NCBI RefSeq assembly: GCF_037104765.1
Contig: NZ_JBAWSY010000004.1
Location: 124,001 to 188,000 of the forward strand
DNA: 64,000 bases
Origin: Psychrobacillus mangrovi
GTDB taxonomy: Bacteria > Bacillota > Bacilli > Bacillales_A > Planococcaceae
Reading direction: 5' to 3'
Below the pieces are notes generated by a model. It was not told where the DNA came from and searched no databases. It worked only from the letters and a program-made list of their open reading frames with translations. The translations under genes were made by a program, and so were the position numbers. Shown in pieces: positions 8,469 through 15,989 of this stretch. Position 1 is the first letter of the stretch. Each line of letters opens with the position of its first letter.

Positions 8469-9776
8469 TTGAGAAAACAGTCTAAGTGGAAGCTACAAGT
8501 TTTAGCGATAGCAACATCTGGAGCACTTTTATTCACAGGACCGAGTGCACTAGCGAATTCTTTAGATGATTTAAAAGGACAACAAAGAGAAATACAACAA
8601 AAGAAAAATTCTATTAACTCAAACATTAAAGAAACAGAAGGTAAAATAAACCAAAATGAGTCTAAAATTGATCAAATCATGGCTCAGATTCAAGCATTGG
8701 ATACGGAAATTCTAGCAACAGAAAAGAACATTTCTAATGTATTAAATGAAATAAAGAAGACAACAGATGAAATTGAAACATTAAAGGCTTCCATTGTTGA
8801 ATTAGAACGTAAAATAGAAGAACGAGACAAGCTATTAAAAGAACGTATCCGTGCTGTGCAAGTAAGTGGCGGTTCTGTAAGTTATTTAGATGTATTGCTT
8901 GGTGCTAATAGCTTCGTCGATTTCATTGACCGTTTTTCAGCAGTAAATACATTGATGGAAGCGGATCGCACGATTTTAAAAGAACAAGCAGATGATAAAA
9001 AACAATTAGAAGAAGAAAGAGCTAGTTTAGAGAAAAAGTTAGCAGAGCAAGAGGAAAGTAAAAATAAACTCGTAAATTTAAAATCTTCTCTTGATAAACA
9101 AAAAGCTTCTAAAGGAACTTTAGTGGACCAATTAGAGGCAGAACAAGCTAAATTGCTAGAGCAAAAAAAAGGGTTTGAAACTGAATATGATGAAGTATTG
9201 AATATTGATGCAGATCTACAAAATAAAATTGTGGCTGAACAAAAGCGTCTAGCAGAAGTAGCTCGAAAGGCTGCAGAAGAAAAGAAACGTAAAGCAGCTG
9301 AAGAAAGAAAACGTCAGCAATCGGCAAGTGGTTCTTCTGTAGCGATCCCAGAGGTATCTTCTGGGGCATGGACAAAACCTGCGAACGGAACGTTCACTTC
9401 TGGATACGGTTATCGTATGCATCCGATTTATGGAAAAGGTAAAATGCATTATGGTGTAGATTTTGCTAACTCAACAGGTACACCAGTCGTATCTGCTGCT
9501 GATGGAGTAGTTTCCTATGCGTCACCACTGAGCACTTACGGAAATGTTATTATGGTGACACATTCTATTGATGGTCAAACATTCACTTCCTTATACGCTC
9601 ATTTAAGCAAAATTAATGTAAGTGTTGGACAAGTTGTTTCAAAAGGCGACAAAATTGGCGCAATCGGTACTACCGGTAACTCAACTGGCCCTCATTTACA
9701 CTTTGAAATTCATGTAGGAAACTGGGAAGGTATGACAGCAAACTCAGTAAACCCACTTAGATATATTTCCATTTAA
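8469..9776 (+). CDS. Secreted coiled-coil M23 murein hydrolase, likely FtsEX partner
   Basis: A zinc endopeptidase that would cut peptide cross-links in peptidoglycan. A signal peptide (about residues 1-30, ending SALANS) is followed by a long coiled coil (about 32-275, rich in Lys/Glu/Gln), then a LytM/M23 domain with HYGVD (His327, Asp331) and HLH (His409-His411), so the metal and catalytic residues are intact. The layout (signal, coiled coil, hydrolase) is that of EnvC and of FtsEX-regulated hydrolases. It starts at TTG 8469 behind AAGGGAG, 42 bases after ftsX, and ends at a strong terminator, so it closes the ftsEX operon. In B. subtilis the FtsEX-dependent hydrolase is CwlO, an NlpC/P60 enzyme; here an M23 enzyme is beside ftsEX. 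The functional link is inferred from position and architecture. Confidence 0.9.
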   Translation: MRKQSKWKLQVLAIATSGALLFTGPSALANSLDDLKGQQREIQQKKNSINSNIKETEGKINQNESKIDQIMAQIQALDTEILATEKNISNVLNEIKKTTDEIETLKASIVELERKIEERDKLLKERIRAVQVSGGSVSYLDVLLGANSFVDFIDRFSAVNTLMEADRTILKEQADDKKQLEEERASLEKKLAEQEESKNKLVNLKSSLDKQKASKGTLVDQLEAEQAKLLEQKKGFETEYDEVLNIDADLQNKIVAEQKRLAEVARKAAEEKKRKAAEERKRQQSASGSSVAIPEVSSGAWTKPANGTFTSGYGYRMHPIYGKGKMHYGVDFANSTGTPVVSAADGVVSYASPLSTYGNVIMVTHSIDGQTFTSLYAHLSKINVSVGQVVSKGDKIGAIGTTGNSTGPHLHFEIHVGNWEGMTANSVNPLRYISI

Positions 9777-9800
9777 AAAAGCGGCTTCGGCCGTTTTTTT
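9775..9800 (+). terminator. Terminator of the ftsEX operon
   Basis: A CGGC-TTCG-GCCG hairpin (9782-9793) with a stable UUCG tetraloop has A residues before it and seven T residues after it. Confidence 0.93.
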
Positions 9801-9912
9801 ATTTCTACAAATGTGTACAATAAATTAGTATTTGCCTTCAGTTTATGCGTATAATAAGAGCGAATGAATTCTTAAACTCTTATATCCTAACAAATTGAGT
9901 GGAGGAACAGAA

Positions 9913-10488
9913 GTGAAAAAAATATTTGGCTTATTGGTAGTAGCGAGTTTAGTGGCTATTGCAACCATAACGTTTGTAAAAAGTAATACAGATACGACAG
10001 AAGCAATTTCAAATGAGCAATTGGGTTCTGATCTTGCAACCAATCCCGCAAATGATGGAACCGGAAAAGGAGATATTGCACCTAACTTCACTCTTACGAC
10101 TCTAGATGGTAAAGAAGTTACATTGTCCGATTATAGAGGGAAAAAGATTGTTTTAAACTTTTGGGCTACTTGGTGTCCTCCTTGTAAAGCAGAAATGCCA
10201 CATATGCAAAACTATTATGAAGATAAGGCTGATCAAGAAAATGTAGAAATCCTAGCGGTTAATTTGACTAGTTCTGATTCAGGACTGGATAAAGTGCAAG
10301 CTTTTCAAGAAGATTACGCTTTAAGTTTTCCTATTCCTCTTGATGAAGAAGGTATAGTGGGTGAAACATATCAAGCTATAACGATTCCAACAACATATAT
10401 GATTGATACGACTGGAACAATCCAAAATAAAATTGTTGGTCCTATGGATGAACAAATGCTTACTGACTTAATAAGCAATTTAAAATAA
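9913..10488 (+). CDS. Membrane-anchored thioredoxin-like protein, ResA/TlpA type
   Basis: An extracytoplasmic thiol-disulfide oxidoreductase. An N-terminal hydrophobic anchor (residues 1-22) is followed by an AhpC/TSA-Redoxin fold with active site WCPPC (Trp87, Cys88, Cys91) and a later IPTTYMID segment carrying the cis-proline. ResA of B. subtilis has CEPC, so the CPPC here makes assignment to cytochrome c maturation uncertain; StoA-like or general TlpA roles are possible. The start is GTG 9913 with GGAGG at 9901-9905; an in-frame TTG at 9895 lacks a ribosome site. It stands between a terminator and ctpB. Confidence 0.87.
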   Translation: MKKIFGLLVVASLVAIATITFVKSNTDTTEAISNEQLGSDLATNPANDGTGKGDIAPNFTLTTLDGKEVTLSDYRGKKIVLNFWATWCPPCKAEMPHMQNYYEDKADQENVEILAVNLTSSDSGLDKVQAFQEDYALSFPIPLDEEGIVGETYQAITIPTTYMIDTTGTIQNKIVGPMDEQMLTDLISNLK

Positions 10489-10579
10489 AATCCGATTTTT
10501 GGGCAAGTATTAAACTCGTCTTTTCTCACATATATTAGTGGAAAAGTAGGAGGTATAGCTTGCGCAAAAGTCGGATTTT
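10487..10579 (+). promoter_or_regulatory. Inverted repeat spanning the ctpB ribosome-binding site
   Basis: AAAATCCGA (10487-10495) pairs with TCGGATTTT (10571-10579, inside the first codons of ctpB), followed by more T residues. Between them a smaller hairpin CTTTTCTCAC / GTGGAAAAG can form. If folded, the outer stem would enclose the ctpB Shine-Dalgarno site, or would act as a long-loop terminator. Effect not shown. Confidence 0.3.
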
Positions 10580-11987
10580 TTTATATGTTATCTTGTTTGT
10601 TATTTTACTAGGAATTTTTTATTTTTGGATGGTAAAACCAGCGAATAAACAAACAACAACAACTACATCTATTAGTAATAGCCAAGTCATTGATGAAGCT
10701 TTTCAGTTAATTAAAAAAGAAGCTGTATTCGCTAAAAAAGAAAATATTCTTGTAGAAGGTGCCATTCGAGGGATGGCAGAGGCATTGGAAGATCCTCATA
10801 GCACTTATTTAACTAAGGAAGAAGCGTTGGCTCAAGAGTCTTCGCTAGCAGAAGAGAGAGTTGGAATAGGAGTAGAAATAACACAATCAGGTGGAAAATT
10901 CGTAGTAGTTTCCCCCCTTAAAGATTCTCCTGCCTATAGGGCTGGATTAAAGCCACAAGATGAGATTGTACGAGTAAATGGAGAAAAATTGGATGGTAAG
11001 TCCATGGCTGAACTCGTTAAAATGTTAAGTGGTGAAAAAGGAACTAGTCTTAAAATGACGGTTTACCGTTCAAGTGAAGAACGCCATGTAGAGTTACATA
11101 TGAAGCGAGAAGTAATTGCTATGCATACTGTATCTAGTGAAGTTTATGAAGCAGAAGATTTTTCAATTGGTATTGTGACCATTTCTATTTTTGGAGAAAA
11201 AACAGGAGAAGAATGGGCTAAACAAACTAAGGCACTAGTAGATAGAGGAATAGATGGGCTTCTTATCGATGTAAGAGGAAACCCAGGTGGATATTTGTAT
11301 AGTGTGTCTTCTATCGTCAGTACTTTACTAGAAAACGGAAAAACATTCGCTTATATGCAAGATGCAAATGGAGTTTTAGAAATGTTGAATACAGAAAGTA
11401 AGGAAAAACCTTATCTAAATAAAATACCAGCTGTTTTATTGCAAAATGGTGGTAGTGCCTCTGCAAGTGAAGTTTTAGCAGGTGCTTTAAAAGATAATAA
11501 TCGTGCGATGATTGTTGGAGAAACAAGCTATGGTAAGGGAACTGTACAAGAATCTCATCCTCTGTCAAATGGTGGGAAATTAAAAATCTCTACTCATAAA
11601 TGGTTGACTCCAAAACAAGAATGGATTCACCATAAAGGGATTCAAGCAGATTTAAAGGTTGAGCCAGAGGAATTATATACAATGGATATCAAATATCCAC
11701 ATGGAGAATTTCGAGTTGGAGATTTCGGAGAAGAAATAAAATATGTTCAAAATGTTCTAAGGGCTTTAGGATATAATATTGGACGAAAAGATGGTTATTT
11801 TGATGAAGATACGATGGATGGAGTAGAAAAGTATCGTCAAGAGAGAAGCTTAGAGCCTAGTTCTGAAATAGATGATGTGCTCTTCCAGTCTATTTCTAAA
11901 ACACTAATGGAATACAAAACTAGAAAAGAAAATGATAAGCAGCTACAAATGGGTATCAGTTATTTAGTTCATGAGATGAAAAAATAA
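10560..11987 (+). CDS. ctpB: Carboxy-terminal processing serine protease, PDZ plus S41
   Basis: A secreted or membrane-anchored protease; the B. subtilis homologue cleaves SpoIVFA during sporulation to trigger sigma-K activation. Residues 5-23 form a membrane anchor or signal. A PDZ domain (about 95-180, GVGVEIT...PLKDSPAYRAGLKPQDEI) precedes the S41 core with the Ser-Lys dyad Ser301 (in GGSASASE) and Lys326 (SYGKG). A C-terminal peptidoglycan-binding domain (about 385-455) is typical of the Bacillus protein. It starts at TTG 10560 with AGGAGG at 10548-10553. Its neighbour minJ is the same as in B. subtilis. Presence suggests a spore-former. Confidence 0.93.
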   Translation: MRKSRIFLYVILFVILLGIFYFWMVKPANKQTTTTTSISNSQVIDEAFQLIKKEAVFAKKENILVEGAIRGMAEALEDPHSTYLTKEEALAQESSLAEERVGIGVEITQSGGKFVVVSPLKDSPAYRAGLKPQDEIVRVNGEKLDGKSMAELVKMLSGEKGTSLKMTVYRSSEERHVELHMKREVIAMHTVSSEVYEAEDFSIGIVTISIFGEKTGEEWAKQTKALVDRGIDGLLIDVRGNPGGYLYSVSSIVSTLLENGKTFAYMQDANGVLEMLNTESKEKPYLNKIPAVLLQNGGSASASEVLAGALKDNNRAMIVGETSYGKGTVQESHPLSNGGKLKISTHKWLTPKQEWIHHKGIQADLKVEPEELYTMDIKYPHGEFRVGDFGEEIKYVQNVLRALGYNIGRKDGYFDEDTMDGVEKYRQERSLEPSSEIDDVLFQSISKTLMEYKTRKENDKQLQMGISYLVHEMKK

Positions 11988-12071
11988 GATTATCCCAAAA
12001 TCCTATACGCAAAGGCCTCCTCGTTTGTTACAATAATAGAACGAGTATTGTAAAAGAGGGGGATGCGTATC

Positions 12072-13238
12072 GTGGAAAATATAATTATCGAATTGGCTAA
12101 AGGAATTGGACGTTTTTTCCTTCACCCAGCAATATATATTACGCTTCTTTTCTCTATATTAATTGGTTATTTTCGTGTAAAGAGAGAGAGAAAGCATTTC
12201 CGTACTAGACTTTTATGGGGGTGGACAGAAGCCAAACATTTATTTGATGGCTATGTTTGGGCAATTTTCCTTTCCGTTGTCAGTGTAGGGGTAGGATTAG
12301 TCGTTCCAACTTCTTGGTTATTTATTTATAGTATATGGATGATCTTGTTTATTCTATTATTTATGTACCAGCTTGGTTCTGCAATCTATGCTATGGCATT
12401 AGGGGCTGTTACGATTTATTTAATGAATGTGTATAATTGGTCATTCAATATTCTTTCGTGGAAGAATATATCTGGAATGGATATTTTACATGAACCAATT
12501 GTGACCATCGCAGTCTTAGCAGGCTTACTATTAATAATAGAAGGAATTCTTATTCAAAAACACGGAGCACAAAATGCTTCACCTAAATTAGTAACAACAC
12601 CAAGAGGAATTGAAGCAATTGAATATGTTACAAAACGATTATGGATATTACCTATTTTGCTAGTCATTCCAGGTGATGCGATTGCTTCCTATGTTCCATA
12701 TTGGCCCCAATTTACAATTGGAGAATCGACATTCTCATTGATTTTATTTCCCTTTGTAATTGGATTCCAGCAAAAAAGCAGAAAAACACTCGCAGTAGGG
12801 TTTTTCCCTGACCTAGGAAAAAGAGTTTGGCAATTAGGAATTGTCGTTGCTATAGTAGCTGCAGTTGGCTATTTTATGCCGTTAGTAAGTGGACTTGCTT
12901 TAATTCTAGGAGCGATTGCAAGATTAGTCATCTCCTACATAGCTTATAAAAAAGAAATGTCTGGAACGTTTGCTATCTCCCCGCAATCGGATGGAGTAAT
13001 GATAGCAGGGGTACTTGCAGACTCTCCAGCAGAAAAAATGGGATTATTAATCGGAGAAAAGATTGTAAAAGTAAATGGACAAAAAATAACAAATGAACAA
13101 GAGTTTTATGAAGCAGTTCAAATCAATGCTGCACATTGTCGCTTAGAAGTAGTAGATATTAGCGGAGAACTCCGTTTACGCCAGCATATTTTGTTTAGAC
13201 ATGATCACTATCGTCTAGGCTTAATATTAGTAAGATAG
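12072..13238 (+). CDS. minJ: Division-site topology protein MinJ
   Basis: MinJ bridges DivIVA and MinD at cell poles and the septum in Bacilli. The protein has six to eight hydrophobic segments across residues 10-290 and a C-terminal PDZ-like domain (about 300-388, GVMIAGVLADSPAEKMGLLIGE). The start is taken as GTG 12072 because GAGGGGG (12056-12062) directly abuts the in-frame ATG at 12063 but is well spaced from the GTG. Length (388) and location between ctpB and csbA match B. subtilis MinJ (YvjD). Confidence 0.88.
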   Translation: MENIIIELAKGIGRFFLHPAIYITLLFSILIGYFRVKRERKHFRTRLLWGWTEAKHLFDGYVWAIFLSVVSVGVGLVVPTSWLFIYSIWMILFILLFMYQLGSAIYAMALGAVTIYLMNVYNWSFNILSWKNISGMDILHEPIVTIAVLAGLLLIIEGILIQKHGAQNASPKLVTTPRGIEAIEYVTKRLWILPILLVIPGDAIASYVPYWPQFTIGESTFSLILFPFVIGFQQKSRKTLAVGFFPDLGKRVWQLGIVVAIVAAVGYFMPLVSGLALILGAIARLVISYIAYKKEMSGTFAISPQSDGVMIAGVLADSPAEKMGLLIGEKIVKVNGQKITNEQEFYEAVQINAAHCRLEVVDISGELRLRQHILFRHDHYRLGLILVR

Positions 13239-13247
13239 GAGATAACT

Positions 13248-13505
13248 ATGGAAACTCTATCAATACCAACTCAAGTAATATTAGCCATTTTTGCTCCGGC
13301 ACTGCTCGTAATTCTTTTTACACGTGTTACCTTCAATCATTATGTTGCCTTAATATTAACCGTTGCCCTGTTTGCGGCATCTGTTTATGCAGGCTACACA
13401 CATAGATGGTGGATCTATATAATAGACGCAGCATCGTTAACCTTAGGATTCTGGTATGCATCACATATGAAAAGTCGAGACAAAAAGAAGAAATCCACCT
13501 CTTAA
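13248..13505 (+). CDS. csbA: Small membrane protein CsbA (DUF2198)
   Basis: 85 residues with three hydrophobic segments (about 8-22, 29-47 and 53-70) and a basic tail. It resembles CsbA/DUF2198, a general-stress membrane protein of unknown role in B. subtilis, and sits right after minJ as there. TAGGAG precedes ATG 13248. In B. subtilis csbA is followed by uvrB-uvrA; here a repeat-rich region and an unrelated amidohydrolase follow, so synteny breaks at this gene. Confidence 0.75.
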   Translation: METLSIPTQVILAIFAPALLVILFTRVTFNHYVALILTVALFAASVYAGYTHRWWIYIIDAASLTLGFWYASHMKSRDKKKKSTS

Positions 13506-13519
13506 ATAGAAGAGGTGGA
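13494..13519 (+). terminator. csbA 3' hairpin, first copy, without T tail
   Basis: TCCACCTCTT (13494-13503) and AAGAGGTGGA (13510-13519) form a 10-bp stem overlapping the csbA stop codon. The T run expected of a terminator is absent; a second copy of the hairpin at 13685 has one, suggesting an insertion separated the stem from its tail. Confidence 0.65.
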
Positions 13520-13520
13520 C

Positions 13521-13649
13521 TCAGACTGTTGACAAACGCTCGCATTCTTCGTTGCTTGCACTTCGTTGTTAGCTCATGAACTTAAGTTCTATTCGCTTCC
13601 GCCTCGTGCTGGCGCGCCTCGAATGACAAGCGTTTTCAAGACAGTCTGA
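13521..13649. repeat. 129-bp element with imperfect terminal inverted repeats
   Basis: The ends TCAGACTGTTGACAAACGCT (13521-13540) and the complement of 13629-13649 match with two small differences. Pairing continues inward (CGCATTC / GAATG). No coding sequence is visible. The element plus about 35 bases lies between two copies of the csbA terminator hairpin. It looks like a small non-autonomous inverted-repeat element, but mobility is not proven. Confidence 0.55.
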
Positions 13650-13684
13650 AATAATCCCTACAAACCAGTTTACTACAACTTGAA

Positions 13685-13714
13685 TCCACCTCTTAAATAA
13701 TAGAGGTGGATTTT
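13685..13714 (+). terminator. csbA 3' hairpin, second copy, with T tail
   Basis: TCCACCTCT (13685-13693) and AGAGGTGGA (13702-13710) followed by TTTT. Nearly identical to the hairpin at 13494-13519 and probably the original terminator. Confidence 0.7.
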
Positions 13715-13891
13715 CTCTCTTTTAACATGTAAAGATATAAAATTGTAGAAACTAATCTATAGGCATTTGCGTTGACAGTGCTAGTACAAGCTCATCGTAA
13801 AATTAATTTTACTGTCTCACACGGCACGTAATGAGTCTGGCAATGCATGAATTTATTCATTGAATTGCTTCAATTTCATTAGATATTTCCA

Positions 13892-14012
13892 GGATGTGCG
13901 CCTTATACGCCGCAAGAGCGCGAAGAATGAGACCCCCTAAAGGATGTGGGAGCGACAAAGGAGCGACTCATCATGCGGAGGCTCATGCGTAGCGTGCGGC
14001 AAGCGCACATCC
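13892..14012. repeat. Palindromic element family 1, copy A
   Basis: About 121 bp bounded by GGATGTGCGCCTT and AAGCGCACATCC, with inner complementary blocks GCCGCA/TGCGGC and ATGAG/CTCAT. It is much more GC-rich than its surroundings and can fold as one long imperfect hairpin. Four related copies occur at 18324, 18631, 61887 and 62075. No coding potential is convincing on either strand. Confidence 0.8.
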
Positions 14013-14044
14013 GTTTTTAGCTCTATAAGTTGTTGTGAGTAAAT

Positions 14045-14166
14045 CGAAATCGCAAGATATAGTCATCAAATCGCAAGATAACCTCTCTGTACCGCAAGAT
14101 CAATCCTTCAAATCGCAAGATAACCTCTCTGTATCGCAAAATCAATCCTTCAAATCGCAAACATCC
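14045..14166. repeat. 21-bp-period array, word CGCAAGATA
   Basis: CGCAA begins at 14051, 14072, 14093, 14114, 14135 and 14156, an exact 21-base period. The intervening 12 bases alternate between two versions, so a 42-bp higher-order repeat is also present (14067, 14109, 14151). The array supplies the stop codon and last few codons of the convergent M20 gene. The short open frame through it on the plus strand simply mirrors the repeat and is not called as a gene. Confidence 0.85.
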
Positions 14167-15377
14167 ATACCATCTTCTTTTGCTTTTCGAGCAAGGGATG
14201 CATTAAAATCTTTTCGAATTTGATGTAATAGTTTCGCATCTGTTAAAATTCGATAACCGGTTGTAGCTAAAGCTTTTGCTCCTTTGATTAGGGCTTCATT
14301 AGCAGCTTCTGACTTGGCAGCTTCACGGAATTCTATTGTATGCGCAATTAAATCATCTGGCCCAATCTTAATGGATGGTCTTGCAGTTGGAACTACGTAG
14401 CTAATGTTTCCAACATCGGTGGAGTCGTTGTATTGTTTACTTTCAGTGTAGACGACTTCTCCAATTGCTTCTAATTCCGAATGGACTACCTCATCCAATA
14501 CCGAATTAACTACAAAATCTTGAACTTCATTTTGAAAACGTTCGATTTTCACAGAAGTTCCTGTTATGAGAGTTGCCCCGTTAGCAATAAAACGAACTTT
14601 TTTGGAGATTTCCTCTGTTTCTTTCCAAGTCTTTGCGCTGATATGAAAGCGAGCAGACGCGAAGTAAGGAATAATGTTTGACGCATCCCCTCCATGCGTA
14701 ATAATCCCATTAATGCTAACATTAGATGGTAATTGCGAACGAAGTGCAGAGACTCCATTGAAAAAATGAATGACTGCTTCCAAAGCATTTGTAACTATTT
14801 CAGGAGACGCTGTTGCATGAGAAGCTTCTCCTAGAAAATGAAAATCTAATGAATCCATAGCAAGTGTTTCAAGAGTCAAAGTAGTTTTTCCTGCTGGCCG
14901 AATTAATAGAGCTACATCTATATCTTCTATATAACCGTGCTTTATAAAATTTCCTTTTGCACTACCGTTTGATCCACCTTCTTCTGCAGGAGTACCAAGG
15001 ACGATGATTCTTCCACCAGTTTCGTTTAGCAATTCTGCTAAGGCGATACTAGCAGCCACGCTTGCTGTACCAACAATGTTATGGCCGTCAGCATGGCCAA
15101 TCGAAGGTAAAGCGTCATATTCTGCTAAAAAAGCTATAGTAGGTCCTTCGATACCGCTATCCCTCAAGGCAAAGAAAGAAGTTTCATGCCCTGCTATTCC
15201 TTTATTAACCTGAAAATCTGCATTTTCTAATAGCTTAATTAGTTTAGTACTAGCAAAAAATTCTTCGTTTCCAACTTCGGGGTTTGCATGTATTTGTTGA
15301 CTCGTTTGTATATATATATCTTTGTTATCTTCTATTAGTTTATTGATATACTCTCTTTTTTCTACTAGAAAACTCAC
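14142..15377 (-). CDS. M20-family amidohydrolase/peptidase under a SAM riboswitch, altered metal ligands
   Basis: 411 residues of the M20 aminoacylase-like family (closest in motif style to PM20D2/AbgB), which hydrolyse N-acyl amino acids or dipeptides with a di-metal centre. The segment EYDALPSIGHADGHN carries Asp97 where relatives have Cys (GHACGHN); His99, Glu132/133 and the late His346 (AHTIEF) are kept. The usual HP metal-ligand motif is IRP, with Arg160 in place of His. Activity may therefore be changed or lost. A canonical SAM-I riboswitch precedes it, pointing to sulfur amino acid metabolism, for example release of methionine or cysteine from an N-acyl or peptide form (inference). The last codons (CDLKD) are encoded by the 21-bp array. 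Confidence 0.85.
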   Translation of the reverse strand: MSFLVEKREYINKLIEDNKDIYIQTSQQIHANPEVGNEEFFASTKLIKLLENADFQVNKGIAGHETSFFALRDSGIEGPTIAFLAEYDALPSIGHADGHNIVGTASVAASIALAELLNETGGRIIVLGTPAEEGGSNGSAKGNFIKHGYIEDIDVALLIRPAGKTTLTLETLAMDSLDFHFLGEASHATASPEIVTNALEAVIHFFNGVSALRSQLPSNVSINGIITHGGDASNIIPYFASARFHISAKTWKETEEISKKVRFIANGATLITGTSVKIERFQNEVQDFVVNSVLDEVVHSELEAIGEVVYTESKQYNDSTDVGNISYVVPTARPSIKIGPDDLIAHTIEFREAAKSEAANEALIKGAKALATTGYRILTDAKLLHQIRKDFNASLARKAKEDGMDVCDLKD

Positions 15378-15417
15378 TTATATCTACTCCTTTTTCAAAC
15401 ATCAAAATTCCTACAAA

Positions 15418-15602
15418 GAAAAAAGCCCTCTAAATCTTATCTATACTGATAAGAATAAGAGAGCTCTTCGTTATTATCGAAAAACAATCTCTTCTCATCT
15501 TTCAAGCAAAAGTTGCTTGCAGGAATTGGCACAGTTTTCATTTAGAATCTGCTGCCGAAACGTCGTAGGGCCTGTCCCTCAGTTTCTCTCGATAAGAAAG
15601 CG
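15418..15602 (-). promoter_or_regulatory. SAM-I (S-box) riboswitch with terminator
   Basis: Read on the minus strand, the leader has the S-box core in order: CTTATCGAGAG, CTGAGGGACAGGCCCTACGA, CGGCAGC, GTGCCAATTCCTGCA and GAAAGATGAGAAG, with P1 closed by CTTATC/GATGAG. It occupies roughly 15490-15600. An expression platform follows: a long hairpin at 15425-15464 ending in six T residues (minus strand). SAM binding would stabilise this terminator and switch off the M20 gene. Identification by conserved sequence blocks is strong. Confidence 0.93.
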
Positions 15603-15640
15603 TTGTATTATGTATATTTGGTAAGAATGAATTAATTCCA

Positions 15641-15669
15641 ATATTAAGTAATTTATTCCTAGTAGTCAA
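15641..15669 (-). promoter_or_regulatory. Sigma-A promoter of the SAM-riboswitch transcript
   Basis: On the minus strand TTGACT (15664-15669), a 17-base spacer and TAATAT (15641-15646) form a good promoter about 35 bases before the riboswitch, just after the end of azlD. Confidence 0.75.
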
Positions 15670-15676
15670 GTAGAAA

Positions 15677-15985
15677 TTAAAAAATAATACTATATACAGC
15701 TAAAACACCTATTGTTCCCAATACTACAATCATTACATTTGAAGTGATGATAGCAAGTGTAAATGCCACAACAGCTCCAATAATTCCAAATAAAATATTT
15801 CCTTCTTGCACATATAATATGGCTGGAAAAATTAAAGCCCCTAATACTGCATATGGAATATTACGTAATACTCCCGAAACAACAGGAGGTAACTCTTTAC
15901 CCTCCAAAAAGGTTAACGGGAATGCTCTCGGAATATAAGTAACAATAGCCATCCCTAATAGCATCCACCAATACCATGCTTCCAT
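15677..15985 (-). CDS. azlD: AzlD-family branched-chain amino acid exporter subunit
   Basis: 102 residues with four hydrophobic segments and the family motif YIPRAFPLTFLEGKELPP near the N terminus. AzlD works with AzlC to export branched-chain amino acids or analogues. It lies four bases after azlC on the same strand, with a Shine-Dalgarno AAAGGAG inside the end of azlC. Confidence 0.92.
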   Translation of the reverse strand: MEAWYWWMLLGMAIVTYIPRAFPLTFLEGKELPPVVSGVLRNIPYAVLGALIFPAILYVQEGNILFGIIGAVVAFTLAIITSNVMIVVLGTIGVLAVYSIIF

Positions 15986-15989
15986 TCAA

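Noticed and set aside
13521..13649. Insertion sequence with transposase
   Set aside because: Only 129 bp and without coding capacity; at most a non-autonomous element.
14035..14223. 62-codon plus-strand frame with heptad KSQDNLS-like repeats
   Set aside because: It exists because the 21-bp array is a multiple of three; it has no ribosome site and overlaps the M20 gene on the other strand.
15322..15624. 100-codon plus-strand frame
   Set aside because: It is antisense to the SAM riboswitch and its terminator, which fully explain the sequence.
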